Source: Nissolia schottii (lineage: Eukaryota > Streptophyta > Magnoliopsida > Fabales > Fabaceae). From it: a stretch of DNA of 64,000 nucleotides. Shown here one piece after another: positions 11,754-23,365 of this stretch (position 1 is the stretch's first letter; the number at the start of each line of letters is the position of its first letter). The DNA is taken from NCBI GenBank assembly GCA_003254905.1, contig QANU01101148.1:416630-480629 (forward strand), in the 5' to 3' direction. The notes beneath the pieces are model-generated. The model was not told the origin of the DNA, did no database searches, and saw only the letters and a program-made list of their open reading frames with translations. The position numbers were made by a program, and so were the translations under genes.

Positions 11754-14072
11754 ATGGGGAAGTCTCACGACAACGCATATGGGCTTGCTCTGGCTCTCTC
11801 TTCCAGCGTCTTCATTGGCTCCAGCTTCATAATCAAGAAGATGGGTCTCAAAAGAGCCGCCGGTAGCACTGGGAAACGAGCAGGTTCACGCATCCTTCCA
11901 AATTTCATGTTTTTTCTTCTTTTTTTTTTGTTAGCATTGGAATCATATAATTTTCTGTTTAATAATTTGGTCAGCCACGGGAGGACATTCGTACCTGCAT
12001 GAACCATGGTGGTGGGCTGGAATGATTTCAAGTGGGTAAAACTTTTTTTTTTCTTTTACCCTTTTACAGATTCTAATTAATTAGTTTAATAAATTGACGT
12101 AGATTTTTCTGTTTGCAATGAAATCCCTTTTCAACTCAAATCAATCCTCCTCGTTGGTCCTGAATTGCGTGCGCATATATATATATGCTTGCAATCTTTC
12201 GTGTAGTGATCGGTGGGGAAATAATGAATTTCGCGGCCTATGCATTTGCTCCTGCAATACTTGTAACTCCTTTGGGAGCTTTAAGCATCATTTTCAGGTA
12301 AGAAACTCTCTAGTTACCTCTTTCTTTCTTAAGGAAACTCGCGTTTCTTTCAGCGGTTAGAGACTGATGTCGTTATGCAGTGCAGTGCTAGCTCACTTTA
12401 TATTGCATGAAAAATTGCACATCTTTGGCATGCTTGGATGTGCCCTCTGTATGGTGGGGTCCACAACTATTGTTTTGCATGCACCGCAGGAGAAAGTCAT
12501 TGAATCTGTCAAGGAAGTGTGGCACCTTGCTACAGAACCAGGTGATCCTGAATTTTAAAGTGATCAGTCACGTTCCAAGATTTTTCAACGGCCCTATATT
12601 GCATGAACAATTGCTGGGACAAAATAACAGAAAATGAATCGAGCTAAGATTGAATTTACTTATAATCTTTATTTTTCATCGACAGGTTTTGTTGTCTATA
12701 TTTTTGTTGTTGTGGCAGCGGTTGTTGTCCTTATTTTTCGTTATGTGCAAACCCATGGACAGAGATATATGATCGTATATGTTGGAATATGTTCTCTCAC
12801 GGGCTCACTTACGGTATTTAATTAATTATATGTTCAATGCTCATAAGCATCATCATCATCATGGTTGACCTATCAACTTGCCCTCTAGCTATAATCATAA
12901 CGCTGACCTGAGCCTACTTTCTTTTTGCATAGGTTATGTGTGTGAAAGCAGTGGCAATAGCTTTGAAGCTTACATATGAAGGGAAGAATCAATTTAAGTA
13001 CTTTGAAACCTGGATTTTCACTATGGTCGTGATTGTATGTTGTATTACGCAGATTAACTACTTGAACAAGGTAAGCTTTTGCTATAGATTGTTTTTCTAT
13101 TGGGTAAATCCATGGTTTGTAAACTTCATCCCAATCCATGCTATTGAACTTTACTTCGCTTAGCATTCTATTGAGTGCATGTTTGTTTTATAGTTTGCAC
13201 ACTTAAGTTTGTCCACCCAAAAATAAAATTATACAATATTTATGATGTTTGACCGTTCACTCATGTCATGAAACGGTCCGTTTCCAAATTAAATTTGGAG
13301 TTACTTTTAGTTTTGGGTTTTAGAATTGAGATGGATCATTGAAGTCATGCATTTCATTAATCCTTTTTTGTAATTTTATTTCTAAAAGTAATTTTGTTTT
13401 ATCACATCTAAACAAAAATGATTTTATCAAACTTACTTTTGATCTATTAATACCAAACATAAATTGATTCTTCCAAACTCAATTCCTCTAAAGGTAATTC
13501 TTTAAACTTAACTCTTCTACAAGTAATTTTTTCAGAAGTTAATCCTAAATTGGTTTTAAAATTAATAAAAAAGACTTTGTTGACTGTTGTGATAGCAGTT
13601 CCAGACTACCTTACTTGTTGTGTAACGTAATTTATTTAAAAAATTGGAAACCATGTTTGCAGGCTTTGGACACCTTTAACACTGCTGTGGTCTCTCCAGT
13701 TTACTATGTCATGTTCACATCATTAACCATCATTGCCAGCACAATCATGTTTAAGGTGACTTTTATTTAGCATGGTTTTGGATTTTTCTTTTTTGAAAAC
13801 AACATTGTGAATGGCACTTTGCAAACTGGTGAAATTACAAAAACAGCAGCTTAGCACATGATGTAATATGTATTATTGTGCTGCAGGAATGGGACACACA
13901 AAGTGCATCGCAGATCGCTACTCAGTTGTGTGGCTTTGTCACAATTCTATCTGGGACCTTCCTCCTTCACAAAACTAAGGATATGGGGGAGAGACCAACG
14001 GAGGTCCCTGTTCATTCAAGTCCAAGCCCTCCTCCTCCTAATAATCAGATATCTGGTAGCCATCAAATTTGA
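11754..14072 (+). CDS. NIPA-type magnesium transporter (DUF803)
   Basis: Predicted 327-residue multi-pass membrane protein of the NIPA family (Mg2+ transporter, drug/metabolite transporter-like fold). Eight exons join in phase: 11754-11883, 11975-12031, 12207-12297, 12381-12541, 12686-12813, 12933-13070, 13663-13755 and 13887-14072. Conserved family blocks are [17 protein letters not shown] in the first membrane segment, the E-P-W-W-W-AGM loop, [51 protein letters not shown] and ICGFVT-type residues near the end (here [15 protein letters not shown]). Length and about nine hydrophobic segments fit the family. The tail is short and Ser/Pro-rich. The start ATG begins MGKSHDN, the usual NIPA N-terminus. 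Localisation (plasma membrane or endosome) is inferred from the family. All splice sites are GT-AG and no break is seen. Confidence 0.93.
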
Positions 14073-14580
14073 ATTGTGTGTGGACAGAAAGAAGTAGCAG
14101 TCTTTCTCACCTATGTTTCCCCTCCCAAGCTAACCCAGCTTTGCTACTGTTTGGTTGTAACAAGCTTGTAATTTCAAAAGAGATACAAAAAGCTTATAAG
14201 AAAAATGATGTTAATGTGCGAAAGATTGAAAGGAAGAATATCTGACAACCTTAGGACATGATATGAATTTAGACTTCTAGTTTTGTTCATTAGATTAGAA
14301 GTGTCCAAGGTCCGGTCCGATTTCTCTTCAAGTATCACTTTCTGAATCTTTTCCCCTACTCGTCCGTGTCTTTATGATACAACACCGCAAGCGGTTTGTG
14401 TTTTATAGCCGAAAGCCCAAAAAATCAATTTAATATTAACAAATGGATAATCTTTTCCTCACTTATGATACATTATTCCCATTATTTTATTAAGTTTGAC
14501 CCCATACTAAGCCAAGCGATTTAATTAAAAGAAAATAATTCATTTTTTATCATTACTTCACACACTACAAACATGTTTTG
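14073..14580. other. NIPA 3' flank
   Basis: Downstream noncoding sequence. It is probably 3' UTR for the first 100-200 bases, then A/T-rich spacer. No other feature was recognised. Confidence 0.4.
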
Positions 14581-14886
14581 GTAAGGTTTTAATCCGTGTC
14601 ATCATGTTAAGTCGTTAACTGTTAACATGATAGTTAACTTAGCCATGTGACATGATTAACATAACCACTACTTACTCTTGTATTGCTCTCAATGTACGCT
14701 TGTTTTCTTATTCTCTGCTAGAGCTCCGTGAGCTATCGCCCCTGCCACTGCTATTGAAACGACCTCATCCAGGAGCCCTCACATGCTTTTCTCCTCCCCC
14801 CCCCTTCTATCTCACCTTCGCCACGTCAAGTTCATTGTTATGTTAGCTATTAACGGCTTAACATGACAACAGATATTAAAGCCTTA
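14581..14886. mobile_element. Foldback element with ~45-bp inverted ends
   Basis: The left end near GGTTTTAATCCGTGTCATCA and the right end near TGACAACAGATATTAAAGCC are imperfect inverted repeats. They share CATGTTAAGYCGTTAA and GTTAACAT/ATGTTAGC blocks over about 45 bases. The middle is unrelated single-copy-like sequence with a C-run (14800-14809). There is no coding capacity; it is a non-autonomous foldback/MITE-like unit. No convincing target duplication. Confidence 0.55.
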
Positions 14887-14989
14887 TAAATTTTTTTTAT
14901 GAAAGACAATTTTTAGCAAAAAAATTTGAGGGGTAAAATACAAAAATTAAAATTTATGAGAAACTAAAAATATTTAACCCTATTTTTAT

Positions 14990-15098
14990 TATAAAAGCTT
15001 ATATGTTTTTTGGCCACATTGATGATAACGAGATTTGAACATACAACTCCATGCAAATTACTCAAATCGCTCACCACTAAGCCACTCTCAGTGACTTA
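14990..15098 (-). mobile_element. tRNA-derived SINE head
   Basis: On the minus strand a Pol III A box TGGCTTAGTGG lies at 15084-15074. A B-box-like GTTCAAATCTC lies at 15040-15030, with tRNA-like spacing of about 45 bases from the start of one box to the start of the other. Downstream is an A/T-rich tail. This is the internal promoter layout of plant tRNA-derived SINEs. The body is short and the exact ends are uncertain. Confidence 0.6.
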
Positions 15099-15509
15099 AA
15101 AGCTATTTAATATAATTGTTCTGACCTCAACTTTCACTACAAGAAAATACACTATTACTGTCTCAAAATTACCGTCGGTTTAGACCGACGGTAATACTGT
15201 CGGTAAAATGGACAACCCTGACGGTTACCGCGTCAATGAATTAAAACCGAGCATTTATGAGCCGATTACAGTCGGTTCTTTACGCCAACGGTAACACTGA
15301 TGGTAAACCACATTACCGTCTCTCACAACCGACGATAACACATTGGAAAAAGGCGCAACAATTTCATCAACCCGCCATAAATTTTTTATTACCGTCGGTA
15401 TAATACCAACGGTAAATGTCTCAGAAATATTTATTGGCCGTTTCCCAGAACGTTTAATGTTCCCATGAATCGTTTTCACCGCTTGGACGGTAACACATTG
15501 GCCGAATAC

Positions 15510-15516
15510 TATAAAA
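15510..15516 (+). promoter_or_regulatory. TATA box upstream of the paired hairpins
   Basis: TATAAAA is followed by a C-rich then CT-rich leader (15517-15590), the look of a plant Pol II core promoter and 5' leader. The first hairpin begins about 150 bases downstream. Confidence 0.5.
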
Positions 15517-15668
15517 TCCCCTCCCCCCACCCTCCTAAGCCTGCACCATAATAATTCTCTTCTCTCATCCATTCTCTCCTTTCTTATCCGTCGTGCGATG
15601 CTTTTGTCATCGAGGATGTGATATATATTAGTTTAATTTGTTGGTTATCAGTCTGCCGTTGCATAAAT

Positions 15669-15834
15669 TGAGCCATCAAATGGATACAAAGTCCAAGATA
15701 GTGGTAATTACAGGTAGTCCCGTTGGGGGAATAGTGATTATTTGGCCAGCCTAATCGATGGGGTCTCATTGTCTACCACCAATTAAGCTGATGACTACCA
15801 CTATCTTGGACTTTGTTATTCATTAACCGGCTCA
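15669..15834 (+). ncRNA. Hairpin 1: candidate miRNA/siRNA precursor
   Basis: A 166-base foldback. Its core is a perfect 21-bp stem: ACAAAGTCCAAGATAGTGGT plus A at 15686-15706, against its exact complement at 15796-15816. The outer arms also pair (TGAGCC at 15669-15674 with GGCTCA at 15829-15834). The loop side pairs only partly. Size, 21-bp core and arm asymmetry fit a plant MIRNA-like precursor or a foldback feeding DCL proteins. I do not recognise the arm as a known conserved miRNA. No expression evidence is available here. Confidence 0.5.
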
Positions 15835-15902
15835 GCTCAGTGTATATATTATATATTTATTTAATTAATTTTTGCCAAGCAGCTTGCTGGCGCCATGTTA
15901 AT

Positions 15903-16019
15903 TGGGAGAGTGATAAAGACCAAGGCCAAGGTGGTGGTAATCAGGTTAGGGGCTGGTCACATTAATATTTCCCTAACTTGACTACAACCATATTGGTCTT
16001 GGCCTTTATTAATCGCTCA
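15903..16019 (+). ncRNA. Hairpin 2: related candidate miRNA precursor
   Basis: Two 49-base arms (15903-15951 and 15971-16019) pair with about six mismatches and several G-U pairs, around a 19-base loop. It shares with hairpin 1 the blocks AAAG(A/T)CCAAG, GTGGTAAT..CAGGT and TGACTAC(A/C)AC.AT.TTGG, and the outer TTAA.CG.CTCA. The two therefore look like diverged tandem copies of one ancestral hairpin. Stem quality and loop size are typical of plant MIRNA foldbacks. Function is inferred only. Confidence 0.5.
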
Positions 16020-16080
16020 ATTAAATTGTCATCAGGGCCGGCAAAAATTAAATTTACATTACCGTCGGTTGATACCATAA

Positions 16081-17699
16081 ATGGCTACTGGGGCCATAAA
16101 TGCTATTTTGAATGAGTGGAAATCTCTTTGGTTTGTCCGGTGCGCAAGTCGTCGCATATTGAAAAAACTAGAAGACGATTGATTTATTGATTTTTATCGT
16201 ATCGGGACCAAAATAAAGAATTTATTTAAAATCATTATGGGAGTGGGTTCCCAAGGGTCTCTGGTCTCTGCGAAACCTTAGATAGAGACAGAGTGGGCCC
16301 CGCATGCCAGCATGTCCAATTCTAACTTTTAAATTGTAATTTCGATCGCCAAACTGATAGAAGTTTTGAAATCGACGTAATTAGAGGAATATTATAGTTT
16401 TAATAATATTATGTATGGTTCAATATTATGTATAATTATCAGATAATTATTTGTTACCGTGTAGCAGAAAATTATTGTGTTTACAGAACATAAACACAGT
16501 AATACTTTGACTAAAGATAGAAACAATGGTAAACGCCAATATAAAATGATGGAAAAGGAAAACCAAGCAACTTGTCATTCATTAAAGAGAAGCAAATTGC
16601 ATCGAAGGGCTATAACTTGTGTTCACAAGAAGGAGGAGTGTATGAAATGAGAGTGAATTTGATTCCAAATCCAAAATTGCCAACTGCCAATATATACAAA
16701 CAACTAGCATACTACTCACTCTAAAATGCTATCTATCCAATATAACCAAACAAGGAAATAGTTGAAAATTCGATTCAGTAAGTGGAACTAATCATTTTTC
16801 TTCTTCTTTCATTTCAAAGATGTTGACGTTCAACATACATGAAGTATGGGAAAAAGCAAAGCAACTTTGGCTGTAAACATGACATTTCAAAAAGAAGTAC
16901 AAGAAAAACATACCTCCACTACTTCCTCTATTTTTTTAATACCTTGCAGAAAGCTTAAGATAATGACAGCACAATAATGAGAGAAAGAGTAATTAAAATA
17001 TGACAATTGATAAATTTATTTATTTATGAAATGCATGCTTAGCAAGATTAGTCTTGAGTAGAATATTATGAAAGCACATGCGATGTGAAAGGATTTTGAC
17101 AAGATTCCATCTTTTGGACAAGGGAAAGGGGATCATCACAATGAAACATTCTTGTGTAACTGAAAATAATATGCAGAAATAGAGATATTCTAGCCTCAAG
17201 GTCAAACTCAAATCACCAAGTGTCCATTGCCAATATAGACAAATAACTAATAGATCCAATAAATCTACAATGCCCATTTTCGAACTACAGCATCAAGTCA
17301 TGGACAAAGGAATCTTGACAAAGTAGTGGCTTTGTGTATCTCTCACTTCAAAGAAAGATTTTCTACAAGACATCTTCAAATAGAAGGAATCTAATATATA
17401 GTCCACTAATGTCAGGTCCCGAATTGAACCATTCAATTCCCTTGATATTAATCTTGTGCATCATCACACAAATAAAGTAAGTTTTACAGAGATTTCTGAC
17501 AGCAACCATACGTTATCCCAATGGCAAAGCACTCAAATTGACAGTATTTTGGGGGAATTGAACCACAAACTATGCACTCATATTCACAGTATTTTAACAT
17601 AGTATACATAATCAAATACCTAGATTTAAGCTCAGTAACAACTAGGAGACAACGGAATCCATAACAACTAAATCCCTAGAACCACAAATAAATCACGAA
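16081..17699. other. Unassigned spacer
   Basis: About 1.6 kb without a recognisable gene. It has moderate A/T content and one short minus-strand open frame (17020-17277) with no family resemblance. It may be internal sequence of the CACTA-like fragments on either side, but no direct evidence ties it to them. Confidence 0.3.
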
Positions 17700-18075
17700 C
17701 TAGAAAATACCTTTGTTGCAAGCATATCACGAATAAGCAGATCCTTCAGCGAAGGACGATCGTCGCCGGAGGAAGTTGTTGTTGTGTTCCCCCTCTATGT
17801 CGGAGAAGATCGGCGTCGAAGAAGATTGCTGTCGTTGATGTCAGAGCGAGGAAGAAGATCGGGGTGATAGTGAGATTGACGAAATTCTTCTTTCCCCCTT
17901 TCTACGATAAAGTGAGTGAGTGACAGGGTCAATTTCTTCTCCCCACCTAACCGCTGCAAATAGGATTAATATGCAGCGTATTACTGATAACAGCAGCAGT
18001 TCCTACAAACCGCCGCTAAATGTTAACCGACAACAGTATTATCTAACCGCCGCAAATAGAGTGCTACAATTTCTC
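17700..18075 (-). mobile_element. CACTA-type end, CCGCTGC subterminal family
   Basis: Read on the minus strand from 18075, the sequence shows repeated GCGGCGGTT/GCAGCGGTT motifs (17950-18060). A CT-rich leader follows, then an exon-like GC-rich stretch (17713-17900) ending in a donor-like AAAG/GTATTT. The same CCGCTGC motif follows the CACTA terminus at 23155, so I read this as the end of a related non-autonomous element. The terminal CACTA itself is degenerate here (GTAGCACT). Confidence 0.45.
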
Positions 18076-18541
18076 TAATTTGGTGTTGTGACATAACACT
18101 TTGTTAGCCACTTAAGTAGTTATATTAACTGCAAGGGCTAAAACCATGAATTTTTTTTTTTTTATATTTGGATCAATGCCAAAAATATATTTATTTTAGG
18201 ACCTAAACCAAATCTTAAAAATTTATTGGTGACTCAAAACAAATTTAAGCCAATATAAAATTTATATTTGCAAATGAACGTAACCTTTTGACTAATCTTC
18301 CATTAATTTCAGAATTACGTGTTTTAAATATTAGCGAATATCAATTTAATTAAGCAATTAAGATTTATTTTAAATTCAACAGTTTAGTTAAGCAATTTTT
18401 TTTATAGAAAATACAAATTTGTAGGAGATGCCACGTATCGCATAAAGAAAACATTTTAGATAACTTAAAATTCTAGAGTTTGTATATTATATTAATATTA
18501 TATAAATTAAATTTATTGATATTGATATACTTTTATTTTCT

Positions 18542-18581
<40 letters not shown>

Positions 18582-18873
18582 CCGTTGTAACTTTAAACAA
18601 TTGTTACACTTTTTAATTATTTTTAATGGTACAATCTTTTGATAAATCCATTGTCAGATTGGAAGTTCACATTTTATAAACTATATCTATAAAGTTTTAT
18701 ATTAATTTAAAATCATTTTATACAGGTATGGTTTACATTCGTCTAAATTAACGTAACATATATACATAAAATTTGCAAAAATATGATTAATTTGATCACT
18801 TCTTTATTGATGTTAATTTTTTTTAAAATTTGATAGATACAAATGATCTATGTAATACTTAGTTGTAATTCAA

Positions 18874-18916
<43 letters not shown>

Positions 18917-19502
18917 CACACACATACACAAGCAACGCAAATAATTCAGTTATATATATGTCGAGCATATTAGTTTACAGATATCTAACTGTTTTAGTTA
19001 ATGTTTGACGGAGACTTCATCATATTAGTTTTAGTTAATTTTATCTTTTATTGTCTAATTATAGTACATGGCTGCAATGAGAGTTCACCTATGTGCGGAT
19101 GTAAATATTGAAATGGTTTAAACTTAATTAAAGGAAGCATTTATTCTGTCAATTAGGTAATCAAATTAAGCAGCAACCTCCTCAGCCTAACTACTAATAG
19201 GATTGCAAGATATTGTTTCCCGAATTAGGCATGTGAAAAATTTAGCAGTTAGTTTTTGCTACTTTATCAACTACACCGAAGCACTACGTACATGACGACC
19301 ATTAACAAGAAGTCTAAGGGACAGAGAACAAAAGGTAGATAGTTGTGATATTGTTAGCTCTCCAACTACAAAAACTAATTAATGTGGTGTTACAGATTTC
19401 CATTATGCAAGATATATGTAGCGTCATCTTTCTTGTTTTCTCTATTGAATTTTTATTCTAATATCTATCTCCCTTGTTATCTTGTGGTAACTTCGTATTG
19501 TG
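18076..19502. other. AT-rich upstream region of CHX gene
   Basis: No coding sequence. It contains (AT)n microsatellites at 18549-18578 and 18878-18913, the latter continuing into CACACACATACACA. The last few hundred bases are the probable promoter and 5' UTR of the antiporter gene. No TATA box could be chosen with confidence. Confidence 0.5.
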
Positions 19503-22500
19503 ATGCAAAAAATGAATATATTCTCAAATGAGACTTTGTATTTATCTGTTACAAATTTGAATGATTCCTTGTATACAATTTGCTACGAAGCTCCGCCAAA
19601 AATTGTCTCAGAGGGCATATGGGGTGGCCAAGAAGATGGCAGAACACCAATGAAATCTTTTCTCCCAATCTTTGAGTTGCAGGTGCTTATAATTTTTGTT
19701 GTCACTGAAATCTGCCATTTCCCCCTCAAGCGATTGGGACTCCCTCTACTTATTTCGCAAATGATGGTATGTACGTCCATGTTAATGCATTTCTAAAAAA
19801 AAAATTAGGATAAACTATAACACAAATTTACAATAGGATGGAAACATTTTAACGAGTTTCATCCTTCTTCTACTCCTCGTTTTAAAACCAATGCAAGATA
19901 TATGATATAACAAGAACCATACACGTAAAAACTCAACCGAAATACATGTGTCAAAATTTATGGAGTTTTTGCAAACACAGAGAAATGATTCTTGCATTGT
20001 TTTTGTAGTCTAATAATTAAAAAGTATAAATAGTGATTTATATACAAGTTACGTTACTTGTATCACTTTTAGGGACATTTATATATAAAAAAAAACCTCA
20101 CTTAAAGATTGATTGGGAATGACCTTAACTTTTTTCTTGAACAATATTTAAGAAATACTTCATGATGTCTCTTTAAAGATGTCTACAACATAGATACAAA
20201 TAACATTACTCTTGACCTACATACTATGACGCAAACATAATAAACACAATAAATATTAAAATTGTAAAACACACATGTATCCTATATATAATTCAACTTT
20301 TAAGAAATTTTATCAGTCGATTATATTATATTGAGATAGCTATCTATAATATATAATCAATGTTGAAATAGCTATCTCACAATTTCCCCATATATTGGTC
20401 ATACAACAGCAAAATGGTGTGTGATCTCCTTATAGATTCGTGCTAATTAAAGTATACTCATTCCATATATATGCAGGCTGGCATCATTCTGGGTACTTCA
20501 CTTCAGCTAGAACCTATGAGCCATTACACAAAGGTGTTATTTCCGTACGGAACACACGACATTATTTGCACCATATCATCATTTGGGTACGTGCTTTTCA
20601 TCTTTACAACCGGTGTACAAATAGATTTCAGCATGATAACAAGGATGGGATTTAAGGTATGGACCATCGCCTTGGTTGGATTGGTGACACCGATGCTGGT
20701 TGGCTTCTTATCATTACGCCTTTACTTCATCAAATCAGCTACGACCGTCTTAACATTCAGAGAACTGTATGCTACGATACTATCACAAAGCATGGTTTCG
20801 TTTGCGACAATCTACGAAGTGCTGAATGCACTTGAGATCCAAAACTCAGAACTTGGAAGGCTGGCGTTGTCCTCCGCGTTGGTGCTGAGCGCGACCACCT
20901 CGACCATCGGCGCCATCATGCTGGCGTGTAGTGGGAACACAGTACTATTCAACATGATCTCATTGCTTGCCCTTGTTTTCCTTATTCCATCGGTGTGTCG
21001 GCCAGCGATGTTTTGGGTCATCGAGCAGACCCCGGAAGGAAGGCCTGTCAAGAGTGGTTACATTTATCTCATCATCGCAATGGTCTTTGCTTTAGGATGG
21101 GTTTCGATTAAGATAAACCAACAATTCATCCTTGGAGCCTTCATTTTTGGCTTGTCTGTGCCAGAAGGGCCTCCTTTGGGATCGGCCTTGGTGAAGAAGC
21201 TTCGTTTCTTCGGTACTTGGCTCTTTCTACCCATCTATGTGACTACCTGCCTGATGAAGGTGGATTTCTCGTTGAAGTATCCATTTGTGGAAGTTGTAAC
21301 TACCTCGCTTGTTGTTCTCTTCACCCTCATGGTCAAAATAATAGCCTTCTTTCTGCCTGCTCTCTTTTACCGCTTGCCCGTACTCGATGCTCTCTCCCTT
21401 GCCCTCATTTTGAGCAACAAAGGTGTGGTGGAAGTTAGCGCGTACAGTATGTTATTAGACCAACAGGTAAATATAATATAATATAATATATTGTTTTTAC
21501 AACATATATAATTACAGTACTCATGTATCATTGACATATTTCAAGCATATTAATTAATCTTGTATTTATATATGTTCATGCACGCAGTTCATTAGTTGCA
21601 AGAATTACGGAATCATGATGGTCAGCGTGATGGTCATTGCAAGCATCGTGCAGTGCTCGGTGAAGGCACTGAATGACCCTTCAAGAAAATACGTTGGCTA
21701 CCAAAAGAGGAACCTCGTGAGTGTGAAGCCAACGTCCAACTTGAGGATACTCGCGTGCGCCCACAGAAAGATCCACATCTCGCCAATAACGAATGTCATC
21801 GACCTCTTTTGTCCAACATCCAAACATCCCATGACCGTGGACGTAATGCACCTAATAGAGCTCGTTGGGCAATCTCTGCCTATCTTTGTCTCAAATCGCC
21901 TCCGGAGGCAAAGCTCAGGCCACCACAAGTCATACTCTGATGACATCATTCTCGCCTTTGACATTTACGAGCACGAGAACCTAGACGCGGCAACGGTGAA
22001 CACTTACACCGCAATATCCCCACCCACCCTCATGTACGAAGACGTGTGCAACCTTGCGCTGGACAAAGTTGTGTCAATGGTAATCCTACCGTTTCATCAG
22101 AGGCGGTCGAGTGACGATGCAGTTGAATCCAGCGAAAAGAAAGTAAGGGCCTTAAACATTAAGGTACTGGAAGTAGCTCCGTGCTCGGTTGGGATCCTTG
22201 TGAGTCGCGGCTCCCACTCGATACGAGATGAAACCACTAGATTGGCGGTGATCCATTTGGGGGGGAAGGATGACAGAGAGGCATTATGCATAGCCAGCCG
22301 AGCAATAAGGAACCCAAGGGTCAACCTGGTGGTGTACCAGCTTGTCCATGAAGAGTGCAAGTCAAACTTGGAGACCCTTGAGGACAATGTCTCGTTGCAA
22401 GACGTCATGTCCTCACACGTTGCTGAAAATGGGAATGTGTGCTATAAGAAGATTGAATCAAACGATGGCTCCCAGACGGTCGCATTTCTTCGCGACATAG

Positions 22501-22697
22501 TGAACGAGCATGACTTTTTTATAGTTGGTAGACGCCATGGGCTCGACTCGCCTCAAACTGAGGGGCTTAACGATTGGAGCGAGTTTCCAGAATTAGGTGT
22601 CATTGGTGATTTCCTTGCTTCACCAGATTCCGGGAGCCAAGCGTCTGTTTTAGTGGTGCAACAACAAGTGTCCAAGACAAAAATGTGGCGGGATTGA
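19503..22697 (+). CDS. Cation/H+ antiporter, CHX family (CPA2), CHX3/4-like
   Basis: Predicted 787-residue protein from three exons in phase 0: 19503-19766, 20477-21466 and 21588-22697. It has the CHX layout: a short N-terminus with IWGG before the first membrane segment, about twelve membrane segments (roughly 50-445), then a hydrophilic regulatory tail. Family motifs include LPLLISQMMAGIILG, GVQIDFSMI, SELGRLALSSALV, LALILSNKGVVE in a late membrane segment, and in the tail LRILACAHRKIHI, SPPTLMYEDVC, GKDDREAL and EHDFFIVGRRHG. CHX proteins exchange K+ or Na+ for H+ at endomembranes or the plasma membrane, often in pollen. The conserved Asn-Asp after SSALV is Leu-Ser (residues about 225-226), which may impair transport. 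The frame is open throughout. The CHX3/4 assignment is tentative; family membership is firm. Confidence 0.92.
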
Positions 22698-23154
22698 GGA
22701 ATTCAACAAAGTTAAACAAAGATTTGACCAACTTTTTTTTTTACATAAATGATAATAGTGGTTGAGAGTAACTCGGCGGTGTGACGCTGATTCAAGAATT
22801 ATTAAGTATTCACATCATTTTAACAACTAAATTATGATAGAATTTATGATTTGTAGTATTTTTTACATGGATTTTACTACTAAATTAGAATAAAGTGACA
22901 TTTGGTTCACAACTGATTACGTTTATGTTGATATTCTCCTCAATAGTTAAGATTATCTATTTCGTCCTACCCATTTCGAAAGCCAAATTCATATATTAGG
23001 TTCTGAAACAACAAAGCTAACATTTATTAATGTATGTTCATAAAACCAAAAGCGCGCACTATAATATTGAGATGTGTCACTTTAACTCTTTTACAATGTT
23101 GCCTCAAATTTAGTCCCTCATTTTTCTCCGTAGGAATGCCCTTAATTGAATTAA
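22698..23154. other. CHX 3' flank
   Basis: Probable 3' UTR and A/T-rich spacer up to the CACTA-type terminus at 23155. No other feature seen. Confidence 0.4.
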
Positions 23155-23365
23155 CACTACAAAAAAAAGCGGAATTTAGCAGCGGTCTGCCTAACCGCTG
23201 CAATGATCAATGTTTTTCACTTAAATGTTAGTTGGACACTCTCCCTCGAGCGCATCTCTCTTCACACCCTCACTTCTCATGTCAAATCCCTAGCCCCAAA
23301 TCCTTCCACTAGAAAAGCAACCACCGGAGGCCACCACGTATTCGTAAATCATTCCCCGACACATC

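Larger units (their letters stand above)
15135..16080. mobile_element. CACTA (En/Spm) derived remnant
   Basis: It starts with CACTACAAGAAAA, the typical CACTA terminus. Dense subterminal repeats of ACCGTCGGT/ACCGACGGTAA follow in both orientations to about 15500, and a last copy (ATTACCGTCGGTTGATACC) lies at 16055-16073. No transposase is present. The interior carries a TATA box and two related hairpins (separate entries). The right terminus is not clear, so the end coordinate is approximate. The repeat motif is the same as in the larger element at 24359, so the two probably belong to related families. Confidence 0.65.

Noticed and set aside
13071..13662. Possible MITE in NIPA intron 6 (GTGCATGTTTG start)
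   Set aside because: No matching inverted end or target duplication could be found.
15255..15572. 105-residue minus-strand frame
   Set aside because: It runs through CACTA subterminal repeats and the putative promoter; an artefact of repeats.
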